Assembly: GCA_964411885.1 (NCBI GenBank)
Contig: CAYPMK010000008.1
Coordinates: forward strand, 1 to 46,482
Reading direction: 5' to 3'
DNA length: 46,482 nt
DNA from: JAKLHL01 sp964411885
GTDB taxonomy: Bacteria; Bdellovibrionota; JAFGOL01
Position numbers and translations under genes: made by a program. The notes below the pieces were generated by a model. It made no database searches. It was given only the letters and a program-made list of their open reading frames with translations, and had not been told where the DNA came from. The number at the start of each line of letters is the position of its first letter. Position 1 is the stretch's first letter. This document shows positions 26,434-34,626 of this stretch, piece by piece.

Positions 26434-27102
26434 TTATTGCCCCTGTATTATTATATCGTAGACCAACGAAATAATGATTATCAAAATAGACGACGCTAAT
26501 AAAAGGATAGACCTTGTTCTCATTTTGTTGAACTGATTGTCTTGAGGGATGAAATATATACAAAAATTATGAAATAGTAGAATGCAGAATGATACAACTA
26601 TTAATGTATAAACATCAGTTATCTTAAAATAAAATTGTAATCCCAGCATATGAAGAACCATGTTGTTAGCAGTTCTTATAGATATTGAAGAGGATCCTTC
26701 TTTGTTGAATAAGACTACGCTTATTGAATATATTATGAAAGAAATAAATCTTATTATGTTATTATCAATATTAATTATGTAACTTATAGATAGTAAAATA
26801 GTGGCTAGAGCAGAGATCTCTACTATTAATGACCCATATTTATATTCTTTGTACAATAATTTTGAAACTACTACTACTATGATTGGAACAAGTGGATTTT
26901 CTTTCCATATCATAGCGGAAGCATATAATATCGAAATATATATAAAACTCCTTGAGTATGAAGGTAGGTTAAGGAACATAATCTTTTTTATTGAATGACT
27001 TAGACCGATCCTTCTTTCTAGTCTCGTTATGAAAAAATGGTCTATTGCATTTAAAGATAGACAGAAAAATAAAAGACAAACAAACATGATTAACTGGTTC
27101 AT
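26434..27102 (-). CDS. NuoH-like membrane subunit, shortened
   Basis: This is a 222-aa protein with about six hydrophobic helices; NuoH is normally about 320-340 aa with eight. The N-terminal ERRIG near residue 29 corresponds to the start of the conserved ERKxxGxxQxRxGP loop, but the rest of that loop is missing. The quinone-cavity loops that NuoH shares with NuoB and NuoD therefore look reduced. It lies between the D-like and I-like genes, the canonical place, and overlaps the D-like gene. Confidence 0.55.
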   Translation of the reverse strand: MNQLIMFVCLLFFCLSLNAIDHFFITRLERRIGLSHSIKKIMFLNLPSYSRSFIYISILYASAMIWKENPLVPIIVVVVSKLLYKEYKYGSLIVEISALATILLSISYIINIDNNIIRFISFIIYSISVVLFNKEGSSSISIRTANNMVLHMLGLQFYFKITDVYTLIVVSFCILLFHNFCIYFIPQDNQFNKMRTRSILLLASSILIIIISLVYDIIIQGQ

Positions 27103-28184
27103 TTATCTATCTCCATTGGTGATATATACATACTTTGGAATACGTGTTCTATTAGGTGTTCTTCTGTGTGTTTTAGGCACTCGATTGTTGTTTTAATGTT
27201 TTTTTCTGAGGGGCTATCTACTATTATCTTTTCTATATTTGACCGGTCATTTATTTCTATGCTTATATTTAGTTTGCCTCTTGGACTTTCTATTTGTGAT
27301 TGATAGAACCCTTTTGGTACTTTTACTGTTGAATCCTCACCAGGATTTTCTACTTTGGAAACGTTATTCTTTTTTATTTTATTTAATAATATTTTTATTA
27401 TTTGAGTCGAGCATTTTATGTCTTCTACAATTGCAATTATCCTCATGTAGACATCGTTAGCAACGATAATATTCTTTTTTGATAATTCAAGCAATACTTC
27501 TGGGTCATTGTAGGATAAGTATGGATTGGTAAATCTGGCATCGTATCCATTAGCTAAATGCCACGAGAAAGGCCCAGTGAATTCTTTGGTGTGAGATTTT
27601 ATTAAACCTATATTTTTATAAACAGACTTCAAGGTGTTGTTCTTGTTTATTAGTGAACTTATGTGCTTCACCAGTTCCAGCAATTCACTGTTGCATGAAT
27701 CAGAGTACATTAGTTTACCAATACTGAAATTATGATTTATATTCTTTGGGCTGTTAAGTGTTGAATAAGTTCTGTGTCCGCTTATTTCTTCTAACTCGTC
27801 TATTATTTTGTTAAGTGCTAGTTCTGTGATGTTCGTGAGTATTTTGTCACCACAAAGGCAACACATTTTATTAAGATATAAGAAGTGAGAATATATTCTT
27901 TCTTTCTCTAACAGGACGGTTCTGATGTCAGACAGAAGGCCTGTTGCAGTAAAGGAAAGAGCCCCTTCTATTATTGAGCAAAAGCATATTGAATGATGAA
28001 TGTGCGAGCTGTGTTCTATCCTTTCTATATACGGTATCGCTGCTGTGGGCTCCATGCCTTTGCATAGCTTTAATATATTTCTTGAACATGTTCCTGTTTC
28101 TACTTCAGCTTTTAAGACTTTTTTTGATCTTATTGTATTTTTAATATTTATTGATCCACTAGGGGTATTTATAATACAATTCAT
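27099..28184 (-). CDS. nuoD: NuoD / hydrogenase-large-subunit-like protein without Ni-Fe ligands
   Basis: This 361-aa protein aligns with NuoD/EchE by several blocks: LLEKERIYSHFLYL (usual ELxRIxSHLL), GPFSWHLANGYDARFTNPY (usual GPxxRxSGxxxDxR) and IESPRGKLNISI (usual EAPRGE). Neither [NiFe] cysteine pair is present; the usual CGIC is HSSHIHH and the C-terminal DPCxxC is ISPMEIDK. The HPSTHG quinone-site loop near the N-terminus is also absent. It is therefore neither a hydrogenase nor a textbook quinone reductase. The start at 28184 gives an ATGA overlap with the B-like gene. Confidence 0.75.
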   Translation of the reverse strand: MNCIINTPSGSINIKNTIRSKKVLKAEVETGTCSRNILKLCKGMEPTAAIPYIERIEHSSHIHHSICFCSIIEGALSFTATGLLSDIRTVLLEKERIYSHFLYLNKMCCLCGDKILTNITELALNKIIDELEEISGHRTYSTLNSPKNINHNFSIGKLMYSDSCNSELLELVKHISSLINKNNTLKSVYKNIGLIKSHTKEFTGPFSWHLANGYDARFTNPYLSYNDPEVLLELSKKNIIVANDVYMRIIAIVEDIKCSTQIIKILLNKIKKNNVSKVENPGEDSTVKVPKGFYQSQIESPRGKLNISIEINDRSNIEKIIVDSPSEKNIKTTIECLKHTEEHLIEHVFQSMYISPMEIDK

Positions 28185-28534
28185 TTCTTTGATAACCCCT
28201 TTAGTATACCGTGTATTATAGCTTCTGGTCTTGGAGGACACCCCGGGATAAATACGTTGATCCTTAACTCTGTGTTTTTTGATTTTAAAGGCCCCCCATC
28301 TATTGCACAACCACCAACTGCTATTATAATTGGCTTGTCAGTCATTAACTCGTATTTCTTTTCTAGTTCTTTTAATGCTTCTTCTTTGGTATACCCGTTA
28401 ATGATTAGGATATCGGCATCTTGTATATTGTGTGTTCTTTTTAACTCAAGTCTTTCTGGGTCGTGTTTTGACATGAACATCCTGTTAAGTTCTGGAGAAC
28501 AACACGAGTTATCCATAAAAAATATTCTTTTCAT
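28181..28534 (-). CDS. nuoB: NuoB-like protein with N2-type [4Fe-4S] ligands
   Basis: This 117-aa protein keeps all four ligands of cluster N2: the tandem pair C11-C12, C76 in VGGCAIDGG and C99 in IPGCPPRPEA. Adjacent cysteines are the complex I arrangement; [NiFe] hydrogenases have CxxC. The ADILIINGYTKEEA block is also typical. NuoB is usually 150-220 aa. The start at 28534 follows AAAGGA; a longer in-frame extension upstream is rejected because another gene occupies that DNA in a different frame. It lies between the small A-position gene and the D-like gene. Confidence 0.8.
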   Translation of the reverse strand: MKRIFFMDNSCCSPELNRMFMSKHDPERLELKRTHNIQDADILIINGYTKEEALKELEKKYELMTDKPIIIAVGGCAIDGGPLKSKNTELRINVFIPGCPPRPEAIIHGILKGLSKK

Positions 28535-28560
28535 TGTGTCCTTTCTTTTTATAAAACGTA

Positions 28561-28740
28561 TCACTTTTGTTTCCTCGGTAAAGAAAGAATTATCGTGACC
28601 ATTATTAATAAAGCCAAACAGGAGTATATTAATAAAAAAGCCCTGTTGGCTGTTTTTAATATTGGGTATATTAGGATTAGAAAACCCATTGCACACAATA
28701 CCGCTGAAAAATAAACGTTTTCATTATGGTCTAACTTCAT
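28561..28740 (-). CDS. Small two-helix membrane protein in the NuoA position
   Basis: This is a 59-codon frame beginning MKLDHNENVYFSAVL and ending LSLPRKQK. It has two hydrophobic helices (about 11-28 and 33-54) and a positively charged C-terminus. A good promoter sits directly upstream, and the B-like gene starts 26 bases after its stop. NuoA is about 120 aa with three helices, so similarity is by position and topology only. It could be a vestige of NuoA or an unrelated assembly peptide. There is no Shine-Dalgarno site, which fits a leaderless start. Confidence 0.55.
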   Translation of the reverse strand: MKLDHNENVYFSAVLCAMGFLILIYPILKTANRAFLLIYSCLALLIMVTIILSLPRKQK

Positions 28741-28749
28741 ATATTTTGA

Positions 28750-28778
28750 ATTATAGTGTAGTATCTATCTCAAAACAA
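28750..28778 (-). promoter_or_regulatory. Promoter of the complex I-like/TPR/serS operon
   Basis: On the minus strand TTGTTT (28773-28778) is followed after 17 bases by a perfect TATAAT (28750-28755). The ATG of the first gene is nine bases further on at 28740. Predicted transcription start is about 28743, giving an almost leaderless message for an operon reaching about 10 kb to serS. Confidence 0.65.
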
Positions 28779-28800
28779 GGATATAGAATGAGGATTTGCC

Positions 28801-29598
28801 ATGTATAAAAAAATTTTTTATTTTCTATTAATTACGGTGCTGATGTACATTGTATCTTGCACTACCACCCCTATCACAGGGACAAGGTCTTTTATACTAA
28901 TACCTTTTTCACAAGAAGTTCAGTTGGGGCAAGAGGCCTATAGTGAGTTTCTTAGCGAGCAAAAAGCAAATATTAATAAAGATCCAAAGATCAACGAAAT
29001 GGTGTCGCGCATAACTAAGAATCTTGCCATGAAAAGCGATATGCCTAATCTGAAATGGCAAACAACAGTCATAAACTCCAAAGAAGCCAACGCCTTCTGT
29101 CTTCCCGGAGGCAAGATGGTCGTTTATACAGGGATACTCCCTTTATGTAAGAACGAAGCGGGTCTTGCCGCAGTTATAGGGCATGAAATGGCCCATGCAG
29201 TAGCAAGACACGGTGCACAAAGAATGACTCAGCAGTTAGTTTTAAATTTAGGTCTATCTGTTGCAAGTGTTTCTTTTCAGAACTCAAAATATAGGGATCT
29301 TATAATTGCTTCTCTTGGTGCTGGCAGTACGGTTGGCATTCTCTTACCTTACTCAAGGGATAACGAATACGAGGCAGACGAAATAGGGACCATATATATG
29401 GCAAGGGCAGGATATGACCCTAATGAAGCTGTTAATCTGTGGAAGAGATTTGCTGGTATGGGAGGTTCTCAGCAACCAGAATTCTTGTCCACACACCCTT
29501 ATAGCCAGAATAGAGCTCAGCGTCTTAGTTCTCTAATGCCAAGGTCAATGGCTGAATATAAAAAATCTCCAAAATATGGATTGGGGTCTGCTCTGTGA
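28801..29598 (+). CDS. M48-family metalloprotease lipoprotein
   Basis: This is a 265-aa zinc metallopeptidase. A lipoprotein signal ends in YIVSC with the lipidated cysteine at C20. The catalytic motif HEMAH is at 128-132 and the third zinc ligand is probably E191 in NEYEADE. The layout matches the LoiP/YcaL/BepA-like M48 proteases that act in the periplasm on envelope proteins. AGGA precedes the ATG by eight bases. It diverges from the complex I-like operon and overlaps the DUF116 gene by four bases. Confidence 0.9.
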   Translation: MYKKIFYFLLITVLMYIVSCTTTPITGTRSFILIPFSQEVQLGQEAYSEFLSEQKANINKDPKINEMVSRITKNLAMKSDMPNLKWQTTVINSKEANAFCLPGGKMVVYTGILPLCKNEAGLAAVIGHEMAHAVARHGAQRMTQQLVLNLGLSVASVSFQNSKYRDLIIASLGAGSTVGILLPYSRDNEYEADEIGTIYMARAGYDPNEAVNLWKRFAGMGGSQQPEFLSTHPYSQNRAQRLSSLMPRSMAEYKKSPKYGLGSAL

Positions 29599-30305
29599 TG
29601 TTATTTAAAAGACTTTTATCTCTATACTTGTTACTTATTTCGTTGCTGTTAATTTCATTGTTTATAGATCTTATTAGCTTATGGTTAATATTCAAATACT
29701 CCTATTGGTTCTTTATCTTGCTAGTGGTTTCACTTTTTGTAACCCTTATATTGGCTAATATCGTGTTTGCTATAATATATCCTGTAAAATCTTTGTTCAG
29801 GTTCTATCCATTGTTAGAAATGATATCAAAAACAGTTGCTGTTAATACAGATAAATTGAGAAAAGAAGCAATAGATTATAACAACCATCATATGCTTAAG
29901 GACTTAATACATTTAAAGGTAAAAGATCCAAAAGATATTTTGATATTATTGCCACATTGCATACAGAATAGTGCCTGTCTTTACAAAGTGACATGGGAGA
30001 AGTTAGATAACTGTAGGGCCTGTTATAAATGCCAAATACCTACTTTTTTGGATATAAAAAAGGATTATGGTGTTAGGGTAGTGGTTGTAAGTGGTGGAAC
30101 TGCAGCAAGATCCATCATAAAGGACCTTAAACCAAAATTTATTATAGCAGTAGCGTGTGAGAATGATCTGATAAGTGGTTTAAGGGATGTCTCTGGTATC
30201 CCTGTGTTAGGGGTCTTGAACGGAAGACCTTGTGGCTCTTGTAGAGACACAACAGTTGACGTAAATATTGTCAGGCGTTATTTGAATGATGTTCTTGATA
30301 AATGA
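29595..30305 (+). CDS. DUF116 cysteine-rich membrane-associated protein
   Basis: This is a 236-aa protein of the DUF116 family. Two hydrophobic helices are at the N-terminus (about 8-60). The conserved cytoplasmic domain contains LLPHCIQNSAC, the cysteines NCRACYKCQIP, VVVSGGTAARS, IIAVACENDL and RPCGSCRDTTVD. The cysteine pattern suggests a metal or iron-sulfur site, but the biochemical role of the family is not established. It is coupled to the M48 gene by an ATGA overlap. Confidence 0.85.
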   Translation: MMLFKRLLSLYLLLISLLLISLFIDLISLWLIFKYSYWFFILLVVSLFVTLILANIVFAIIYPVKSLFRFYPLLEMISKTVAVNTDKLRKEAIDYNNHHMLKDLIHLKVKDPKDILILLPHCIQNSACLYKVTWEKLDNCRACYKCQIPTFLDIKKDYGVRVVVVSGGTAARSIIKDLKPKFIIAVACENDLISGLRDVSGIPVLGVLNGRPCGSCRDTTVDVNIVRRYLNDVLDK

Positions 30306-30323
30306 ATCTTATTTGGAGGATCA

Positions 30324-32000
30324 ATGGCTAAGATAGTAGAATGTGTTCCCAATATCTCTGAAGGAAGGAATAAAGCAATTATAGATGCTGTGGTGGACTC
30401 AATAAAAAGTGTTAAGGGCATTAGTGTTCTTGATGTCGATCCGGGTTTTGATACAAACAGGACAGTTATAACTTTTGTTGGAGAGCCAGAAGCTGTTAAA
30501 GAAGCTGCATTCCAATGCGTTAAAAAAAGTAACGAACTTATAGATATGTCTGTGCATAAGGGCGCCCACCCAAGACAAGGTTGTACGGATGTTTGTCCTT
30601 TTATACCAGTGAGTGGTGTTAGCATGGAAGAATGCACGATAATGGCAAAAGAGCTTGGAGAGAGAATAGGGGCTGAACTTGGTATTCCTGTATATCTTTA
30701 TGGCTATGCTGGAAGTAGCGAGGAAAGAAGAGATCTTGCTTATGTAAGAAAGGGTGAATATGAAAGTTTAAAAGATAAACTTGGTGTTCTTAAACCAGAC
30801 TTTGGCCCTTCAAAATTCAATGATACGGTTAAAAGGTCGGGAGCTATACAAGTAAGTGCTAGAGATTTTTTAATAGCTTATAACATCAACCTTAATACGA
30901 GAGACAAAGCTCTTGCCAACGAGGTAGCTTTTATAATTAGAGAGGCTGGTCGTGCAAAAAGGGATGATAAGGGAGAAATAATAAGAGATACTAACGGAAA
31001 GGTAATAAATATACCCGGCCTTCTAAAAGGTGTTAAGGCAATAGGATGGTATATAGATCAATATGGTGTAGCTCAAATATCAGTTAATCTTACTAACTAC
31101 CACGTAACCCCGTTACATAAGTTGTTCGAAACTTGTTGTATAGAGGCTGAAAAGCTTGGCATAAAAGTTACAGGGAGCGAATTAGTAGGACTTATACCCA
31201 AAGATGCAATATTAGAGGCAGGAAAACACTTCCTTAAAAAAGCTAAAAGATCTACTGGTGTGCCAGAGAAAGAAGTAATACACATAGCTGTAAAAACACT
31301 TGGTCTTGATTCTATATCTGCATTCAATATTAACGATAAAATAATAGAATATAAAATAGAAAAACAAGGTGTGCTTTGTTCAATGAAATTGGAAGATTTT
31401 ATAGATGAAGTGGCAAAAGATAGCCCCGCCCCCGGCGGTGGTAGTGTTTCTGCTTTGGCTGGGGCTCTTGGCGCTGGTCTTTCTACTATGGTCGCAGCTC
31501 TTACTCCTGCCAAGAAAGGTTATGAACACACCCTTGATAAGTTGTGCGTAGCTTCAAATAAAATAATAGCAGATCTAGAGTTCCTTAAAAGAGCCGTGGA
31601 CCTTGATACTGATGCTTTTAATGACGTACTTGCTGCAATGAGGATGCCAAAAGGAACAGAAGAAGAAAAAAATGAGAGAGAAAGAGCGATACAGGATGGT
31701 TATAAAAAAGCAACTATGGTGCCACTTGAGACGGCACAAAGATGTGTTAACGTTCTCTCAAATATGGATGTTGTGGCTGAACTTGGTAATCCAAATTCTG
31801 CCAGCGATGTTGGTGTTGGTTCTTTAATGACGTATGCTGGATTTGAAGGAGCCATATTAAACGTTATGATAAACATGCCAAACATAAAAGATGAATCTTT
31901 TAAGAAACAAATAAACGACAGGATAAAAGACCTTAGATCTAAGGCAATAAACAACAGAGACAAGGTCCTTGGTATAATAAATGAAAAGATCACAAAATAA
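30324..32000 (+). CDS. ftcD: Glutamate formimidoyltransferase / formimidotetrahydrofolate cyclodeaminase
   Basis: This 558-aa protein is a fusion. The N-terminal formimidoyltransferase (about 1-300) starts VECVPNISEGRN and contains HKGAHPRQGCTDVCPF. The C-terminal cyclodeaminase (about 370-558) contains DSPAPGGGSVSALAGALGAGL. Together they move the formimino group of formiminoglutamate to tetrahydrofolate and release ammonia, giving methenyl-THF. In animals and many anaerobes this serves histidine breakdown. No other histidine-degradation gene is adjacent. GGAGG precedes the ATG; ddl overlaps the end by 20 bases. Confidence 0.92.
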   Translation: MAKIVECVPNISEGRNKAIIDAVVDSIKSVKGISVLDVDPGFDTNRTVITFVGEPEAVKEAAFQCVKKSNELIDMSVHKGAHPRQGCTDVCPFIPVSGVSMEECTIMAKELGERIGAELGIPVYLYGYAGSSEERRDLAYVRKGEYESLKDKLGVLKPDFGPSKFNDTVKRSGAIQVSARDFLIAYNINLNTRDKALANEVAFIIREAGRAKRDDKGEIIRDTNGKVINIPGLLKGVKAIGWYIDQYGVAQISVNLTNYHVTPLHKLFETCCIEAEKLGIKVTGSELVGLIPKDAILEAGKHFLKKAKRSTGVPEKEVIHIAVKTLGLDSISAFNINDKIIEYKIEKQGVLCSMKLEDFIDEVAKDSPAPGGGSVSALAGALGAGLSTMVAALTPAKKGYEHTLDKLCVASNKIIADLEFLKRAVDLDTDAFNDVLAAMRMPKGTEEEKNERERAIQDGYKKATMVPLETAQRCVNVLSNMDVVAELGNPNSASDVGVGSLMTYAGFEGAILNVMINMPNIKDESFKKQINDRIKDLRSKAINNRDKVLGIINEKITK

Positions 32001-33084
32001 TAAATTAAATGTTTGTGTAGTCTGTGGAGGTGTTTCTCCTGAGCACACTATCTCTGTTGCGTCTGCCTCTTCTGTCTTTAATAACCTAGATAGAGAAAAA
32101 TATAACGTTCTTAGTATAGGTATTAACAAAGATACTGGTGAGTGGATGTATTATGATGACAAAGTCTTTTATACAGAAAAAGGTAGTATAGATTCTTTTA
32201 AACTTAAGGAAAGGGACTGGTCTCCTTGTTATGTAAGGCCCGGTAAAAAACCATGTCTATATTTTTGTGATAAAGATGGTGATAAAGAAATAAATGTGGA
32301 TGTTTTCTTCCCGGTAATTCATGGCGATAATTGTGAGGACGGTAAATTTCAAGGCCTTATAGAATCTTTGAATTATCCTTTGGTCGGATGTGGGACATTG
32401 GCCTCTGCAGTTGGGATGGATAAAGATCTAACAAAAATAATAGCAGAAAAAATGGGCATACAAGTTGTTCCATGGGTGTACATTAATAATAAAAAAGAAA
32501 TAAACATTAAAGATATTGCTAAAAATATAGGCTTTCCTTGTTTTGTAAAACCAACAGCTTCTGGCTCCTCCTGTGGAATACGCAAGGTAAAGAAACAAGA
32601 GGAATTGATTGATTCTATTTATCATGCCTTTGATTTTTCTGATTCTGTAATTATAGAGAAAGCTATTAATGCCAGAGAAATAGAAGTAGCTGTCCTGGGA
32701 AAATGGAATGGAGAAGTAAAGGTAAGTGTTGCTGGAGAGATAATCCCGAAAAATGAATTTTATGATTATGAGGCTAAATATATAGATAAAGACGGTGCAG
32801 CTCTTGCTATTCCTGCAAATATCAAACAGGAAATTCTGACTACAGTTCAATCTTATGCGAGTAAAATATTTAAAGCATTAAGATGTGCTGGTATGTCTAG
32901 AGTAGATTTTTTTATTGATAAAGATACAGGAGATGTCTTCTTTAACGAAGTAAACACTATACCGGGGTTCACCGTTATTAGTATGTATCCAAAGTTATTT
33001 GCATATGTCGGTGTAGATTATATTAAGTTATTGGATGAACTGATAAAGATAGGATTGGAGGGGAATAAAAATGATAGAGCATAA
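31981..33084 (+). CDS. ddl: D-alanine--D-alanine ligase
   Basis: This ATP-grasp ligase makes the D-Ala-D-Ala dipeptide of peptidoglycan. The 367-aa protein has CGGVSPEHTISVASA at the N-terminus, CFVKPTASGSSCGI in the ATP-binding domain, and DVFFNEVNTIPGFT with metal ligands E and N at the C-terminus. The length fits the Ddl-A group. It is translated from within the last codons of ftcD and in turn overlaps metG by 14 bases. Confidence 0.92.
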   Translation: MKRSQNNKLNVCVVCGGVSPEHTISVASASSVFNNLDREKYNVLSIGINKDTGEWMYYDDKVFYTEKGSIDSFKLKERDWSPCYVRPGKKPCLYFCDKDGDKEINVDVFFPVIHGDNCEDGKFQGLIESLNYPLVGCGTLASAVGMDKDLTKIIAEKMGIQVVPWVYINNKKEINIKDIAKNIGFPCFVKPTASGSSCGIRKVKKQEELIDSIYHAFDFSDSVIIEKAINAREIEVAVLGKWNGEVKVSVAGEIIPKNEFYDYEAKYIDKDGAALAIPANIKQEILTTVQSYASKIFKALRCAGMSRVDFFIDKDTGDVFFNEVNTIPGFTVISMYPKLFAYVGVDYIKLLDELIKIGLEGNKNDRA

Positions 33085-34624
33085 ACCTGATATATACATA
33101 ACGACCCCTCTTTATTATGTTAATTCACATCCACATATTGGTCATACTTTTACTACTGTGGTGGCAGATATAGTAAAAAAATACTATCAACAGATGGGTA
33201 AAGAAGTTTATTTTCTTACAGGTACAGACGAGCATGGAGAAAAGATAGCGTTGGCCGCTCAAAAGACAGGAAAGACCAATAAAGAATTCGTTGATGATAA
33301 TTCCAACAGGTTTAGATCTGTTTGGGATCTTATGGGTATATCATATGATGATTTTATAAGAACCACAGAGGACAGACACAAAAAAGTAGTATTAGGTTTA
33401 CTTCAAAAACTCTATGAAAGTGGCGATATATATTTTGCTTCTTATGAAGGAGATTATTGTCTTGGATGTGAAAGGTTTATTAGTGCATCTGAATTAGTGG
33501 ACGGTAAATGCCCAGCTCACAATACAGAACCAAAAAAAGTTAAAGAAGAAAATTATTTTTTCAAAATGTCAAAATACTCTGAAATACTAAAGAAAGAATT
33601 TGAGAGCAGGCCAGATATAATTCGTCCTGAATGGTACAGAAAAGAAGTTCTTGGATATCTTAATGAGAAAGTAGATGATCTTTGTATAAGTCGACCAAAA
33701 GACAGGGTTGATTGGGGGATAGAACTACCATTTGATAAAAGGTTCGTTACATATGTTTGGTTCGATGCATTAATAAATTATATTAGTGCAATAGGTTATC
33801 CTGATACTGGCTATAAGAATTATTGGGATGTATGCGAACATTTTATAGCTAAAGACATATTAAGAACACATACAGTATATTGGGGGACCATGTTAATTGC
33901 TTGTGGAATACCTATATATAGGCACCTTAATGTTCATGGTTATTGGAATATGTCTGGTATGAAGATGTCTAAATCTTTAGGCAACGTTGTTGAACCGTCA
34001 TCCTTTAAGGAAAAATATGGAGATGAAGGATTAAGGTTTTTCTTCCTGAGAGAAATGAGATGGGGAGAAGATTCTGATTTTACTTTAGAACGATTCATCT
34101 CTAGGTATAACACCGATCTTGCTAATAATTATGGGAACCTTATAGCTAGAACTTTAGGCATGGTGGAGAAATATTATCCAGACAAGGAATATCTTGATGT
34201 TAAAGAAATCTTAAACAAAGATAGTCAGTTAAAAAATATAATGGAGCAAGCTATTCTTTCTTATAAAAGTGATTTTAAAAAATACGAATTTCATAAAACG
34301 ATGGATCATTTGTGGTCTTTGTTCGACCATGCCAATAAGTTCATAGCAGATAGCAAGCCTTGGGACATAGCAAAGAGTGGAGATAGAAAAGCTCTTGATG
34401 AAATAATAATACCGATACTGGAGCTAATAAGATTGTCTGCTTATATTATTATGCCCGTTATGCCAAGAACATGTTCTCAGATACTTTTGGAGTTAGGATT
34501 TTCTGAGCCGTCAAAACTGGTGTTTGAAGATTTTTGCAAATGGGGTTCTGTAGATAGAATAAAATCTAAATATGTTGTTAAAAAGTTTTTTAATAGGATA
34601 GAAGAAGAAAACAAGGGGGCTTGA
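33071..34624 (+). CDS. metG: Methionyl-tRNA synthetase
   Basis: This class I synthetase of 517 aa has the HIGH motif in HPHIGHTFT, a zinc knuckle beginning CLGCE and closing with CPAH, and the KMSKS loop MKMSKSLGN. It is the short form without the C-terminal tRNA-binding/dimerisation domain. GGAGGGG precedes the ATG. It overlaps ddl upstream and abuts the AMIN/FliO-like gene downstream. Confidence 0.95.
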   Translation: MIEHKPDIYITTPLYYVNSHPHIGHTFTTVVADIVKKYYQQMGKEVYFLTGTDEHGEKIALAAQKTGKTNKEFVDDNSNRFRSVWDLMGISYDDFIRTTEDRHKKVVLGLLQKLYESGDIYFASYEGDYCLGCERFISASELVDGKCPAHNTEPKKVKEENYFFKMSKYSEILKKEFESRPDIIRPEWYRKEVLGYLNEKVDDLCISRPKDRVDWGIELPFDKRFVTYVWFDALINYISAIGYPDTGYKNYWDVCEHFIAKDILRTHTVYWGTMLIACGIPIYRHLNVHGYWNMSGMKMSKSLGNVVEPSSFKEKYGDEGLRFFFLREMRWGEDSDFTLERFISRYNTDLANNYGNLIARTLGMVEKYYPDKEYLDVKEILNKDSQLKNIMEQAILSYKSDFKKYEFHKTMDHLWSLFDHANKFIADSKPWDIAKSGDRKALDEIIIPILELIRLSAYIIMPVMPRTCSQILLELGFSEPSKLVFEDFCKWGSVDRIKSKYVVKKFFNRIEEENKGA

Positions 34625-34626
34625 TC

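Noticed and set aside
28185..28310. Longer start for the NuoD-like gene at 28310
   Set aside because: It would overlap most of the C-terminal conserved part of the B-like gene. The ATG at 28184 gives a normal ATGA coupling and the extra 42 residues are unlike the family.
27099..28534. [NiFe] hydrogenase (Ech/Hyf type)
   Set aside because: The large subunit lacks both cysteine pairs that bind nickel-iron, and the small subunit has the adjacent-cysteine pattern of complex I instead of CxxC.
28535..28696. N-terminal extension of the NuoB-like frame (in-frame start at 28696)
   Set aside because: The same bases encode the 59-aa membrane protein in another frame with a better start context, and the B-like gene has its own AAAGGA site before 28534. 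Conserved NuoB similarity begins only after that start.
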